From NCBI RefSeq assembly GCF_013836145.1, contig NZ_CP057483.1:1860001-1924000 (forward strand): a DNA stretch of 64,000 nucleotides, given 5' to 3'. Made by a program: the position numbers and the translations under genes. Below are positions 8,183 through 15,945 of this stretch, piece after piece. This stretch comes from Citrobacter sp. RHB25-C09 (lineage in GTDB: Bacteria > Pseudomonadota > Gammaproteobacteria > Enterobacterales > Enterobacteriaceae). Position 1 is the stretch's first letter, and each line of letters starts with the position of its first letter. Under the pieces are notes generated by a model that was not told the DNA's origin, ran no database searches, and saw only the letters and a program-made list of their open reading frames with translations.

Positions 8183-8207
8183 AACGGGAGCCCGCAGGCC
8201 CCCGTTT
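8183..8207 (+). terminator. Hairpin of the AACGGGAG terminator family
   Basis: AACGGGAGCC (8183-8192) pairs with GGCCCCCGTT (8197-8206), with one mismatch, followed by TT. Its strand of action is uncertain, since both flanking genes are on the minus strand. Confidence 0.45.
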
Positions 8208-8225
8208 TAAACGTGTTTACCTTTT

Positions 8226-8256
8226 GCCGGATGGCGGCGCAAACGCTTTATCCGGC
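8226..8256. repeat. REP palindromic element
   Basis: GCCGGATGGCGGCGCAAACG...TTATCCGGC, a standard REP unit, just downstream of the UspF-like gene. Confidence 0.8.
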
Positions 8257-8269
8257 ACAGGTACGTTGG

Positions 8270-8698
8270 TCAACGAACGACTAAAACCGGGCATTGCGCG
8301 TGGCGGACAACGGCCGATGCGGTAGAACCCAGCAGGTAGGTCGAGAAACCCGGTCGGTGCGAGGCAATAATAATCAGATCGGCACTGAGCGAATCAGCCA
8401 GCTTCAGGATCTGATCCTTCGGAGGGCCATAGACAATATGTTTCTGGACTCTGCCTTCAGGGATATTAAATTGCTGTACTATCTCATCCAGCTTCTCTAA
8501 AGCTTTTTCCTTTATTCCATTCTTATCCGGAAACTCCCCCGAATAGGCGAGTCCGAGAGAAGCATAAAAGGGGACGGAGGGGATAACTGCCAGAAAATGG
8601 ACTTGCGCGGTTTTAGCATGAGCTTCGACTTGAGGAATGAGCTGACGCGTCAAATCGACTTCTGTGACATCAATAGGAACCAGAACGGAACGATACAT
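8270..8698 (-). CDS. uspF: Universal stress protein, UspF/UspG type
   Basis: A 142-residue single UspA domain. The N-terminal YRSVLVPIDV strand, the YASLGLAYSGE segment shared with E. coli UspF, and the ATP-binding signature G-x2-G-x9-G(S/T) in ASHRPGFSTYLLGSTASAVVRHA are all present. Start 8698 is chosen because AGGAGG lies 8 bases upstream; an earlier in-frame ATG overlaps that site. UspF-type proteins are cytoplasmic nucleotide-binding stress proteins linked to adhesion and stationary phase. It is similar to but clearly not identical with E. coli UspF, so it may be a paralogue. Confidence 0.8.
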   Translation of the reverse strand: MYRSVLVPIDVTEVDLTRQLIPQVEAHAKTAQVHFLAVIPSVPFYASLGLAYSGEFPDKNGIKEKALEKLDEIVQQFNIPEGRVQKHIVYGPPKDQILKLADSLSADLIIIASHRPGFSTYLLGSTASAVVRHAQCPVLVVR

Positions 8699-8879
8699 AA
8701 TCATTACCTCCTGTTTTTTATTAACATCTTAATCATATCGGATTTATGATTGAATGAATAATGACCAGATCAAAGTTATGATCAACAATCATCAGAAGAA
8801 TGAAATCCACTGTTAACTGGCGATATCACTCATCCTGTGCAGACTTATCTACTTACCTTAATGAAATAAGGAGTGAGTT

Positions 8880-9206
8880 ATGCAAACAGAGAATCAAGAA
8901 TGTATCGATCTGTGTTACGCATGCGCGACGGCGTGCGATCGGTGTGCCGCGGCATGTCTGGAAGAGGCCGATATTGCGATGATGAAGAACTGCCTTCGCC
9001 TGGATACTCAATGCGCGGCAATATGCCGTCTGGCAGCGCAGTTTATGGCGCTGGGTAGCGATCATCTCAGCCAGGTCTGTCGTTTGTGTGCGGATTTGTG
9101 CAAAGCCTGTGCGCAGGAATGTACGAAACACGAACACGACCATTGCCAGAACTGCGCCCGTGCCTGTAACGCCTGCGCTGATGCCTGTCTGAAAATGATC
9201 GCCTGA
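8880..9206 (+). CDS. Cys-rich four-helix-bundle copper-storage-like protein (DUF326)
   Basis: A 108-residue protein with about 20 cysteines arranged as C-x3-C and C-x-x-C repeats along four predicted helices (for example CIDLCYACATACDRCAAAC and CRLCADLCKACAQEC). This is the pattern of the copper storage protein (Csp)/YhjQ family, whose Cys-lined bundle core binds many Cu(I) ions. There is no signal peptide, so it would be cytoplasmic, like Csp3. AAGGAG lies 7 bases before the ATG. Its TGA overlaps the ATG of the aadA gene (TGATG), indicating one transcript. Confidence 0.85.
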   Translation: MQTENQECIDLCYACATACDRCAAACLEEADIAMMKNCLRLDTQCAAICRLAAQFMALGSDHLSQVCRLCADLCKACAQECTKHEHDHCQNCARACNACADACLKMIA

Positions 9207-9997
9207 TGCTTATACCCGCCAGCATTCAGAAGCAAGTAAATACCGCCTGCGCTGTTATCAGCCGGATCCTGGGGCGCAATCTGTTGGCGATTCACCTTTA
9301 CGGCTCTGCTGTGGAAGGCGGGCTGAAGCCCTGGAGCGATATTGATCTTCTGGTCACCACGCACCAGCCGCTGACGCCAGAGCAGCGAAAAGCGCTGATG
9401 GAGGAAATACTTCCGCTATCAGCCTCGCCAGGCACGTCGACGTGCTGGCGGGCGCTAGAGGTCACGGTGGTTGTTTATGCCGTCGTAGCGCCCTGGCGCT
9501 TTCCACCGCAACGAGAGATGCAGTTTGGCGAGTGGCTGCGTGAGGATATTCGTTCCGGGATTTATGAGCCCGCGCAGCCGGACTGCGATCTGGCGATATT
9601 ACTGACGCATGTGCGCAATGCCAGCGTTGCCGTCGTGGGCGAGCGTGCCGATACGCTGTTTGAACCTGTGCCTCAACGCGACCTTGTGCAGACCTTCCGC
9701 CAGACGCTTGAACTATGGCAGGCGCCGGGTGATTTACGGGGAGATGAGCGAAATATCATTCTGACCCTCGCGCGTATCTGGTACAGCGCGGTGACGGGAG
9801 AATTTACCGCGAAAGATGCGGCGGCAGAATGGCTCCTTCCACAGCTTCCCGATGAACACGCTGCGCTGCTGCAGGCGGCGCAGCGTGACTACCTGGGGCT
9901 GGACACCGTCGACTGGACGGAAGCAATGTCCGCCACCGAACGTTTTGTCCACTATGCGAAAGCGGCGATCGTCGAACAGTTACCGACCTGTGAATAA
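9206..9997 (+). CDS. aadA: ANT(3'')-type aminoglycoside nucleotidyltransferase (chromosomal AadA-like)
   Basis: A 263-residue adenylyltransferase that would transfer AMP to streptomycin and spectinomycin. The nucleotidyltransferase motif HLYGSAVEGGLKPWSDIDLLV (residues about 30-50; G-S then D-x-D) and the family blocks RALEVTVVVY, EMQFGEWLREDI, YEPAQPD and NIILTLARIWY agree with the chromosomal Salmonella AadA. There is no attC site or integron context, so this is a resident gene and not a cassette. It is translationally coupled to the upstream Cys-rich protein, which is an unusual partner. Confidence 0.9.
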   Translation: MLIPASIQKQVNTACAVISRILGRNLLAIHLYGSAVEGGLKPWSDIDLLVTTHQPLTPEQRKALMEEILPLSASPGTSTCWRALEVTVVVYAVVAPWRFPPQREMQFGEWLREDIRSGIYEPAQPDCDLAILLTHVRNASVAVVGERADTLFEPVPQRDLVQTFRQTLELWQAPGDLRGDERNIILTLARIWYSAVTGEFTAKDAAAEWLLPQLPDEHAALLQAAQRDYLGLDTVDWTEAMSATERFVHYAKAAIVEQLPTCE

Positions 9998-10134
9998 CAC
10001 TTTGCTGCTTTTATCAGCATTCGATTTCTCCACTCAATATTTTTTCCCCCATTGGGATAAATAAAATCAATATGCTGCGCGCAAAGCGTAAGCCAGCGCC
10101 GTTTTCCCCGCTTGATCTCACTTTCTTTTAAAAC

Positions 10135-10154
10135 TACTGTATATAAATACAGTA
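10135..10154 (+). promoter_or_regulatory. LexA (SOS) box of the host umuDC operon
   Basis: TACTGTATATAAATACAGTA contains CTGT-N8-ACAG with an AT-rich core, the SOS-box consensus. It lies 20 bases upstream of umuD, where E. coli has its umuDC operator. Confidence 0.93.
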
Positions 10155-10173
10155 AATATATGGATGTGTGATT

Positions 10174-10593
10174 ATGATGTTCTACAGCCCCGCAGATTTG
10201 CGCCAGATTGTGGCGATACCACTGTTTTCCGACATTGTGCCGTGCGGCTTTCCCTCACCGGCGCAGGACTATGTTGAGCAGCGCATCGATCTTAACGAAT
10301 TGCTTATTCAGCACCCCAGCGCAACTTATTTCGTCAGAGCCGCCGGAGATTCGATGATAGACGCGGGTATTGATGATGGCGATCTGCTGGTGGTGGATAG
10401 CACTTATCAGGCGAGCCATGGCGATATTGTGATCGCGGCGGTCGAAGGCGAATTCACGGTCAAACAGTTGCAGCTACGGCCCTCTATCCAGTTAAACCCA
10501 ATGAACAGCGCGTATTCACCCATCCGGGTGAGCAGTGAAGATACGCTGGATATTTTCGGCGTCGTTACGCGCATTATCAAAACGATAAAATAA
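10174..10593 (+). CDS. umuD: DNA polymerase V subunit UmuD (host copy)
   Basis: 139 residues, the exact length of E. coli UmuD. It is self-cleaved in response to RecA filaments to give UmuD', the processivity partner of UmuC in translesion synthesis. The cleavage site Cys-Gly in VPCGFPSPAQDY, the active-site Ser in GDSMID and the Lys in GEFTVKQ are all in place. The start at 10174 aligns with the E. coli N-terminus; a GTG two codons earlier is also possible. The gene is intact and SOS-controlled, but its partner umuC is interrupted after codon 34. Confidence 0.95.
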   Translation: MMFYSPADLRQIVAIPLFSDIVPCGFPSPAQDYVEQRIDLNELLIQHPSATYFVRAAGDSMIDAGIDDGDLLVVDSTYQASHGDIVIAAVEGEFTVKQLQLRPSIQLNPMNSAYSPIRVSSEDTLDIFGVVTRIIKTIK

Positions 10594-10595
10594 CG

Positions 10596-10718
10596 ATGTT
10601 TGCTCTGGTGGATGTTAATTCCTTTTATGCTTCCTGCGAGACGGTATTCCGCCCGGATCTCAAAGGAAAACCGGTTGCCGTGCTGTCAAATAACGATCTG
10701 AGTGGTGAGAAACGTTAG
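10596..10718 (+). pseudogene. umuC: umuC 5' fragment, interrupted by the 31-kb island
   Basis: ATG at 10596 opens MFALVDVNSFYASCET and runs 34 codons to ...LSNND at 10697. At 10698 the sequence changes to the island end, adding six foreign codons (LSGEKR) and a TAG at 10716. Catalytic Asp6 is on this piece, but the palm residues S-I-D-E are on the other piece at 41733-42893. No functional polymerase can be made from it. Confidence 0.95.
10692..10697 (+). repeat. Left core hexanucleotide AACGAT of the island
   Basis: Direct copy of the right core at 41727-41732. It corresponds to the Asn-Asp codons of the umuC SNND motif. Confidence 0.85.
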
Positions 10719-10722
10719 TTAA
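10698..10722 (+). repeat. Left island terminus (imperfect inverted repeat)
   Basis: CTGAGTGGTGAGAAACGTTA (10698-10717) and onward matches, in reverse complement, the right end 41697-41722 (CTGAATGTGACTAACAGTTA and onward), with a few gaps and mismatches. This is possibly the recombinase binding region. Confidence 0.5.
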
Positions 10723-10768
10723 TCCTATGCTGTTCACATCATCTTATTCTTGATGGCGTGGGCGTGAC

Positions 10769-11926
10769 ATGAGGCTTGTATTTGCAACTCAAGATTTGAC
10801 TCTGGCTAACCGCTCCTTCGAAGGCTTTCCATTACTGATTGGAGCAGATGGGTGGCCAGTTCAACCAGCACAATCCTTTCTTTGGCACATCCTCATCGAG
10901 TCAGGTGAATCACTAAGCACTCTGACCTGGGAAGCATACGGTCGGCGTTTGTATGACTACTTCGCTTTCCTGGAAGCCAATGCGCTAGCCTGGAACGATG
11001 AAACCCCAGCTCACGGCCTTAGCGTTCTTTCGAGATACAGAGATTGGTCAATCGGCGAACTAGCGCTTAATCCGCGTACTGTTAACAACCGTCTGGCGTT
11101 GATTGTGAGATTTTATCGGTGGGCGAAGCTGAACAACCTAATAAAGGTGCTGCCTTTTCGTGAGAAAAAAACTCATATTGTTCCCCACTCAGGTCTTTTA
11201 AGCCATGTAACTCGGCCTGGGAAAGAAAGAAGTAAAATTTCAATAATGCTCCGCGAGCGAAAGCGTCTAATGAAATTTTTGACCAAAGAACAAGTCAAAG
11301 TATGCCTTGCCTTAGATGCCGATCCAAGCCATCAGATACTGTTTCACCTCATGGTACGAACTGGACTTCGCTCCTGTGAAGCCAGGTCTTTTCCTCTCAA
11401 ATATGTGTTTAATCCCAGGTTGAAGAATGGGCTGCGCCGTGGGCAGATGATAAGCGTTGCTCTTGAGCCTTCAGATATGCAAATTAAGTATGACCGACCC
11501 AGAATCATTGATGTGCCTTGGTCGCTAATGGAAGACATGTGGTCTTATTCCCTTCATCAACGGCAGATGCGTAATTCTAGGGGTGATGGAAGTGTTACCG
11601 CATTATTACTGACAAATGAAGGAAAGCAATACTCAAAAGATGCTGTCGTAGACATTATGAAGTCCTACGAACGTAAGTGCGGTTTCTATGTGCGTGCCCA
11701 TATGCTGCGTCACACCTATGGAACTTATACTTTGCTTGCCCTTCGAAAAACTAAAGAATTTGAAGGTGAGCCACTAATGTATGTAAGAGATCGGCTGGGC
11801 CATTCAGATGTTCAAACAACGATGATCTATTTGCATCTTATCAATCAACTGGAAGCTCAATCCGTACTTGCGTATGAAGATGAAATTGACATGATGTTTA
11901 TGACCACCTCTCTTAATCACGACTGA
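10769..11926 (+). CDS. Tyrosine recombinase 1 of the trio
   Basis: A 385-residue site-specific recombinase with an N-terminal SAM-like core-binding domain and a C-terminal catalytic domain. Catalytic residues are visible: Arg in RTGLRSCEA (about residue 198), H-x-x-R in HMLRHTYG, and GH...Y in GHSDVQTTMIYLH. It is the first gene inside the island, about 70 bases from the left junction, and is followed after 10 bases by recombinase 2. It corresponds in position to TnpA of Tn554. It probably acts with the two downstream recombinases in excision and insertion at umuC. Confidence 0.9.
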   Translation: MRLVFATQDLTLANRSFEGFPLLIGADGWPVQPAQSFLWHILIESGESLSTLTWEAYGRRLYDYFAFLEANALAWNDETPAHGLSVLSRYRDWSIGELALNPRTVNNRLALIVRFYRWAKLNNLIKVLPFREKKTHIVPHSGLLSHVTRPGKERSKISIMLRERKRLMKFLTKEQVKVCLALDADPSHQILFHLMVRTGLRSCEARSFPLKYVFNPRLKNGLRRGQMISVALEPSDMQIKYDRPRIIDVPWSLMEDMWSYSLHQRQMRNSRGDGSVTALLLTNEGKQYSKDAVVDIMKSYERKCGFYVRAHMLRHTYGTYTLLALRKTKEFEGEPLMYVRDRLGHSDVQTTMIYLHLINQLEAQSVLAYEDEIDMMFMTTSLNHD

Positions 11927-11936
11927 GGTAAATATA

Positions 11937-13547
11937 TTGGCTCAGCAAAAGAACTATAAGGCAGATCTGCAACCAGGCACTAAAAATTTAGAACCTGCCG
12001 TTGAAAATATCAAAATTGACTTGCCAAGAAACCCGAGAAACCATAGGCAGATTGATCATTCTCAATACCTAGGTCTGGGTTTCGACGCTTGGGCAATTCA
12101 AAGCATTCATGTTATCAGAGCATTATTACAAGGAGGGAATTTTTCTGTCGCCACTTTAATTGGTTATTCGGTCACAGGATTGAGAAACTTTATGAAGTTT
12201 TTAAGCGCAAATCTAATTGAATCACCACCTGCTACGCCAAGTGATCTGACAAAACGAGACATGGAACGTTATATATCCTGGCTAAAAATCAAATACCCAA
12301 ACGGCTCGACGGCCAAGAATTTTTATACAAGCTTCAAATCACTAATTATTATTCTGGCGGATTATGGGTTTATAGCAAACGTTCTTGACGATCTCCTACC
12401 GCCTAATCCGTTCCCCAATAATGCGAAAAATACAAAAGATGCAGATCCGTTTACCATGAGAGAGATGCAAAGGTTGCTTAGTGCATTAAAATGCGATTTT
12501 ATTGATATCTATAAAGGCACGTTTCTTGGTAATGAAGCTGAGAAAATGACAGTGCTGTTGCTAATCACGGCTGCAAGGTCCGGCCTTAATACAACGTCAT
12601 TATTAGAGATGGAGAGAGACGCTATAACACCACATCCTTTTCTGCCAAATCTCAAACTAATTAACACTCTCAAGCGTCGTGGCAAAGGTGCGCAGAACAA
12701 AACAATACGTCAAACAAATCTACTGGATCAATATAGCTCCATTCCACTTGATGGGGTTGCAGTCTTGAATAAGGCGCTTGCAATCAGTAAACCGCTTGTG
12801 GAGCTGGCATCAGATGAGATTCGTTCATATATATGGTTATATCGCTCAGGACAGCCTGGGGGTGAGAACAAAATTGTTGCTCTTAATCCCGGTGCTTTAT
12901 ACGTGTGTAGCAAAAGTATTTGTAAGCGTCATTCACTCCAAGATGATCAAGGAAATAGACTGAATGTCACTCTTAGTCGTCTGCGGAAAACAATGGAAAG
13001 CCGCCTATGGAAACTGAGTGGTGGGGACATCATCGAAGTGTCTTCGATCATGGGACATACCCCACAAGTTGCAGATAATCACTATTTGAAAATAAACGAT
13101 GAAATCAAGACTGAGAGCGCGGTTTTCATTGGTGAGACTTTCCCTGATAAACTTCGTGGCACCACCATTACACCGACCCCATCAGGCGGTTGCAAAGACA
13201 GTCTTTATGGCAGTCTGGCGCCTATGGATGGCATCAATCATTGTTCTGAGTTCATTCACTGTCTTGCTTGTCCTAGCTATGCAATTGTAGGAACTTTGGA
13301 GGATTTATACCGGCTGTTCAGCTACCAACAATTCTTATATGCCGAAATAAAATACTTTCTTACTGATGAGTGGGACGCATGGCGCAGGCGGCAGTTTAAT
13401 TTTATTCAGTTGATAGATGATTTCACCTCCCGAAAGTTCGATCTTGCGTTGGTCCTGCAAGCAAAGACTAAAGCTGAATCCTCTCCACACTTGTTCTGGA
13501 GTAAAAAGATCGAGTTCATGAAGAAAAAACTAGGAGGTGAAATATGA
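11937..13547 (+). CDS. Tyrosine recombinase-like protein 2 of the trio
   Basis: A 536-residue member of the phage-integrase superfamily. The first Arg is in TAARSGLNTTSLLEM and the tyrosine in GHTPQVADNHYLK. The box II His of H-x-x-R seems replaced (SRLRK), so the catalytic set is incomplete. A Cys-rich tail (GGCKDSLYG, NHCSEFIHCLACPSY) may bind zinc. The start is a TTG at 11937, with GAGG about 10 bases upstream. The end overlaps recombinase 3 by four bases. It corresponds in order to TnpB of Tn554-type elements. Confidence 0.8.
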   Translation: MAQQKNYKADLQPGTKNLEPAVENIKIDLPRNPRNHRQIDHSQYLGLGFDAWAIQSIHVIRALLQGGNFSVATLIGYSVTGLRNFMKFLSANLIESPPATPSDLTKRDMERYISWLKIKYPNGSTAKNFYTSFKSLIIILADYGFIANVLDDLLPPNPFPNNAKNTKDADPFTMREMQRLLSALKCDFIDIYKGTFLGNEAEKMTVLLLITAARSGLNTTSLLEMERDAITPHPFLPNLKLINTLKRRGKGAQNKTIRQTNLLDQYSSIPLDGVAVLNKALAISKPLVELASDEIRSYIWLYRSGQPGGENKIVALNPGALYVCSKSICKRHSLQDDQGNRLNVTLSRLRKTMESRLWKLSGGDIIEVSSIMGHTPQVADNHYLKINDEIKTESAVFIGETFPDKLRGTTITPTPSGGCKDSLYGSLAPMDGINHCSEFIHCLACPSYAIVGTLEDLYRLFSYQQFLYAEIKYFLTDEWDAWRRRQFNFIQLIDDFTSRKFDLALVLQAKTKAESSPHLFWSKKIEFMKKKLGGEI

Positions 13548-15400
13548 GCACAAGAAGCGTTAGTGCCATGTTGCAGGCATATGATGTCCTCATCTCCCAG
13601 CCAGCTACAGCTAATGGACTAAGTTCTGCAGAGCGGGATGCAATCGTCATCAGTGCTATTGTTAATGAAGATGGTGAAACGCTGGTTCTTAGTCGGTTTG
13701 GCGATTCGCAGTGGGATCTACGCCCGTTTTTTGATCAGGCAAACGTTTCTCATTCTTATAAATTTATCAACTGGGATATGAGCATGCCTCGGGCGCTCAT
13801 TGATGACAGTAAAGCTGTTGCTTATGCTTGGTTTAAGAGAGGAATGCCTGGGTCTAAACCACCTATCGCACGGGGTATCACTACTTTTGCTGTTGCCAGC
13901 GTGATACCTTTTATTCGCTGGCTAAATAATTTGGGCGTTTCAAGTTTTGCAGAGATCATTCCAATCCATATCAGCAATTACGTTCATTATTGCAAAAGTG
14001 AGTTGAAATTAAGGCCTCTTCCGCTGTATGGCCGATTACGGATTATTGATTTTCTCTGGGTATTCTCTACCGATATGATGTTCCCCCTCAAAAATTATCC
14101 TTGGGGGAGTTCAACATTGTGGCGTATTTGCGGGATTGCCAATATAAAAGGGTTAGATGCAGAAAATAAAAACGTTGGGCGAACGGATATCATTCCTTCG
14201 GATGAACAATCCAAAATCTTCAATTATTGTGAAAAAATTGTCCAAGATATGAAGGCTGAGTTGGCTGTCTGTGGCATTGGATATCATCCTAGCGATGAAC
14301 AGATGTCAATTCGTTGTAGAGACGCTGTACTATATATAGTTTCAATCACTAGCGGTATGCGCAATGACGAGGCTATTGGAATTGAGGTCGGTGCTTGGCG
14401 TAAGGAGTTAAAGAATGGCATCACCTTTTACTGGGTAGCTACAATCGAGCATAAAACAGGCAAAGGGCTAGTCGAGTATCTTGTGCCGGAACTGACATTT
14501 GAAGCACTAAATCTTTTGGCAAGATATTCCGTACCTATCAGAAAGGAGTTGGAGCAAGAGATTAGGTTGCTTGCAAAAAATCAGAATTGTTCGAATTCAA
14601 CCGAACACATTCTTAGGCTCGAAAAAGCTCGAAAGGATTCGAAGAAACTATTTCTGGGACGAAACAGCCAAGGAGGAAAAATTAAGGAAGGCTACCACGT
14701 TGAAGCGCTTAGCGGCCAAGGTTCTAATGTTGCATTTGGCCGTTTAGCTAAAGCTGCTGGAAGTGATTGGCCGTTAAAGACACATCAATGCAGAAGAACA
14801 TATGCAAGGTGCTTTGTGGAGTCCCGTATGGGAAGAACTTCGCTTATTTTTCTCAAGTGGCAGTTTAAACACAGCAGCATGAGCATGACCCAACTGTATG
14901 CGTCTAACCCGCAGCAAGACTTGGCACTTTTTGATGAAATCTTACAGCAGATGACAGAATACAAAATTGATTTGATCGAATCATGGCTCGATGAACAGCC
15001 TTTAGCAGGTGGCGCAGGTGAAAAAATCGTCAAGATGCGAGCTATTCCAATCAAAGACAGGGCCGCATTGCTTGCCCAAACCGTCCCACATGCAAACATT
15101 CGTGCGACTGGACACGGCTGGTGTATTGCAACAGAGCGAGGTTGTGGCGGAGCCGGATTATACGAGGCAACACGCTGCCCAACATGCAAAAACGCGGTGA
15201 TTGATGAGCTTTTCGCGGATACGTGGCAGGACATATACTGTCAACAGCAGGAGTTGCTCAACATCGAAGATGCTGGGCCTGCTGTAAGACAGCGGGCAGA
15301 GCGCGATTTACAGGTTGCATTAGATGTCATCACGAGCTTAGGTCTGTCTCCTATCAATGGCAATATTGACGAGGCTGGGAATGGCGATGAAGTCCATTAA
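13544..15400 (+). CDS. Tyrosine recombinase 3 of the trio
   Basis: A 618-residue recombinase with Arg in SGMRNDEAIGIE, H-x-x-R in THQCRRTYARC and H...Y in FKHSSMSMTQLYAS. A C-terminal Cys cluster (GCGGAGLYEATRCPTCKNA) looks like a zinc ribbon. Start ATG overlaps recombinase 2 (ATGA), with GGAGGTGAAAT just upstream. Trios of such recombinases with very different sizes are characteristic of Tn554-like and RIT elements, which integrate into one preferred gene sequence. Confidence 0.88.
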   Translation: MSTRSVSAMLQAYDVLISQPATANGLSSAERDAIVISAIVNEDGETLVLSRFGDSQWDLRPFFDQANVSHSYKFINWDMSMPRALIDDSKAVAYAWFKRGMPGSKPPIARGITTFAVASVIPFIRWLNNLGVSSFAEIIPIHISNYVHYCKSELKLRPLPLYGRLRIIDFLWVFSTDMMFPLKNYPWGSSTLWRICGIANIKGLDAENKNVGRTDIIPSDEQSKIFNYCEKIVQDMKAELAVCGIGYHPSDEQMSIRCRDAVLYIVSITSGMRNDEAIGIEVGAWRKELKNGITFYWVATIEHKTGKGLVEYLVPELTFEALNLLARYSVPIRKELEQEIRLLAKNQNCSNSTEHILRLEKARKDSKKLFLGRNSQGGKIKEGYHVEALSGQGSNVAFGRLAKAAGSDWPLKTHQCRRTYARCFVESRMGRTSLIFLKWQFKHSSMSMTQLYASNPQQDLALFDEILQQMTEYKIDLIESWLDEQPLAGGAGEKIVKMRAIPIKDRAALLAQTVPHANIRATGHGWCIATERGCGGAGLYEATRCPTCKNAVIDELFADTWQDIYCQQQELLNIEDAGPAVRQRAERDLQVALDVITSLGLSPINGNIDEAGNGDEVH

Positions 15401-15794
15401 GCGGCAGACTCTTGTCCGTTCGCGGTCAAACACACTAGATGTTCTTGATAAAGTCATTAATGACCTTGTCGAAGGTAACGAAAAGATTTCCATCGCTTTG
15501 GTTGCCCGAATAGCGGGCGTTACACCTGGACTCATTCATAACACCTACCCAGCGGTGGCGGAGAAAATCCGCCTCCTCATGGGTAAGTCAGTTCGCGCCC
15601 AGCGAGATTCGAAACATCAGGCGCTGATGGTTGAAAAGGAGAGGAACCGGGTGCTCCGTGCAGAGAATGACCAACTTTTAGACGAGCTGGCTCGAATTGC
15701 TTCTGTAAATCAACGCCTGTTGTTCGAAATGGACGAGTTGAAGACAGCAGGTAATAGGGGGGTTGTTTCCATTTCTTCCAAATCCCGTAATTAG
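15381..15794 (+). CDS. Small helical accessory protein of the recombinase operon (TnpC/DUF6262-like)
   Basis: About 137 residues, starting at one of two close ATGs (15381 or 15387) that overlap the end of recombinase 3. It has an N-terminal TetR-like helix-turn-helix segment (ISIALVARIAGVTPGLIHN) and a long C-terminal coiled coil rich in Glu, Arg and Leu (ERNRVLRAENDQLLDELARI). Tn554 carries a small TnpC at the same place that influences efficiency and orientation of insertion; this protein is the likely counterpart. A longer form from 15357 is possible. Confidence 0.7.
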   Translation: MAMKSIKRQTLVRSRSNTLDVLDKVINDLVEGNEKISIALVARIAGVTPGLIHNTYPAVAEKIRLLMGKSVRAQRDSKHQALMVEKERNRVLRAENDQLLDELARIASVNQRLLFEMDELKTAGNRGVVSISSKSRN

Positions 15795-15945
15795 TGGTTG
15801 TCATCGGATATATTGCAGTCTAGTGATATCTCTCCTCGGGAATGTGAGGCAACGGGCTTTAAGCTGCAGAGTTTTAAAAGATAATACGGATATATATCAG
15901 TAACATGTTTTGCTGTAAATTTAAAAAATCAACGGAGGATTTTTC

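Noticed and set aside
9206..9997. aadA as an integron cassette
   Set aside because: No attC, integrase or cassette neighbours; sequence fits the resident chromosomal type.
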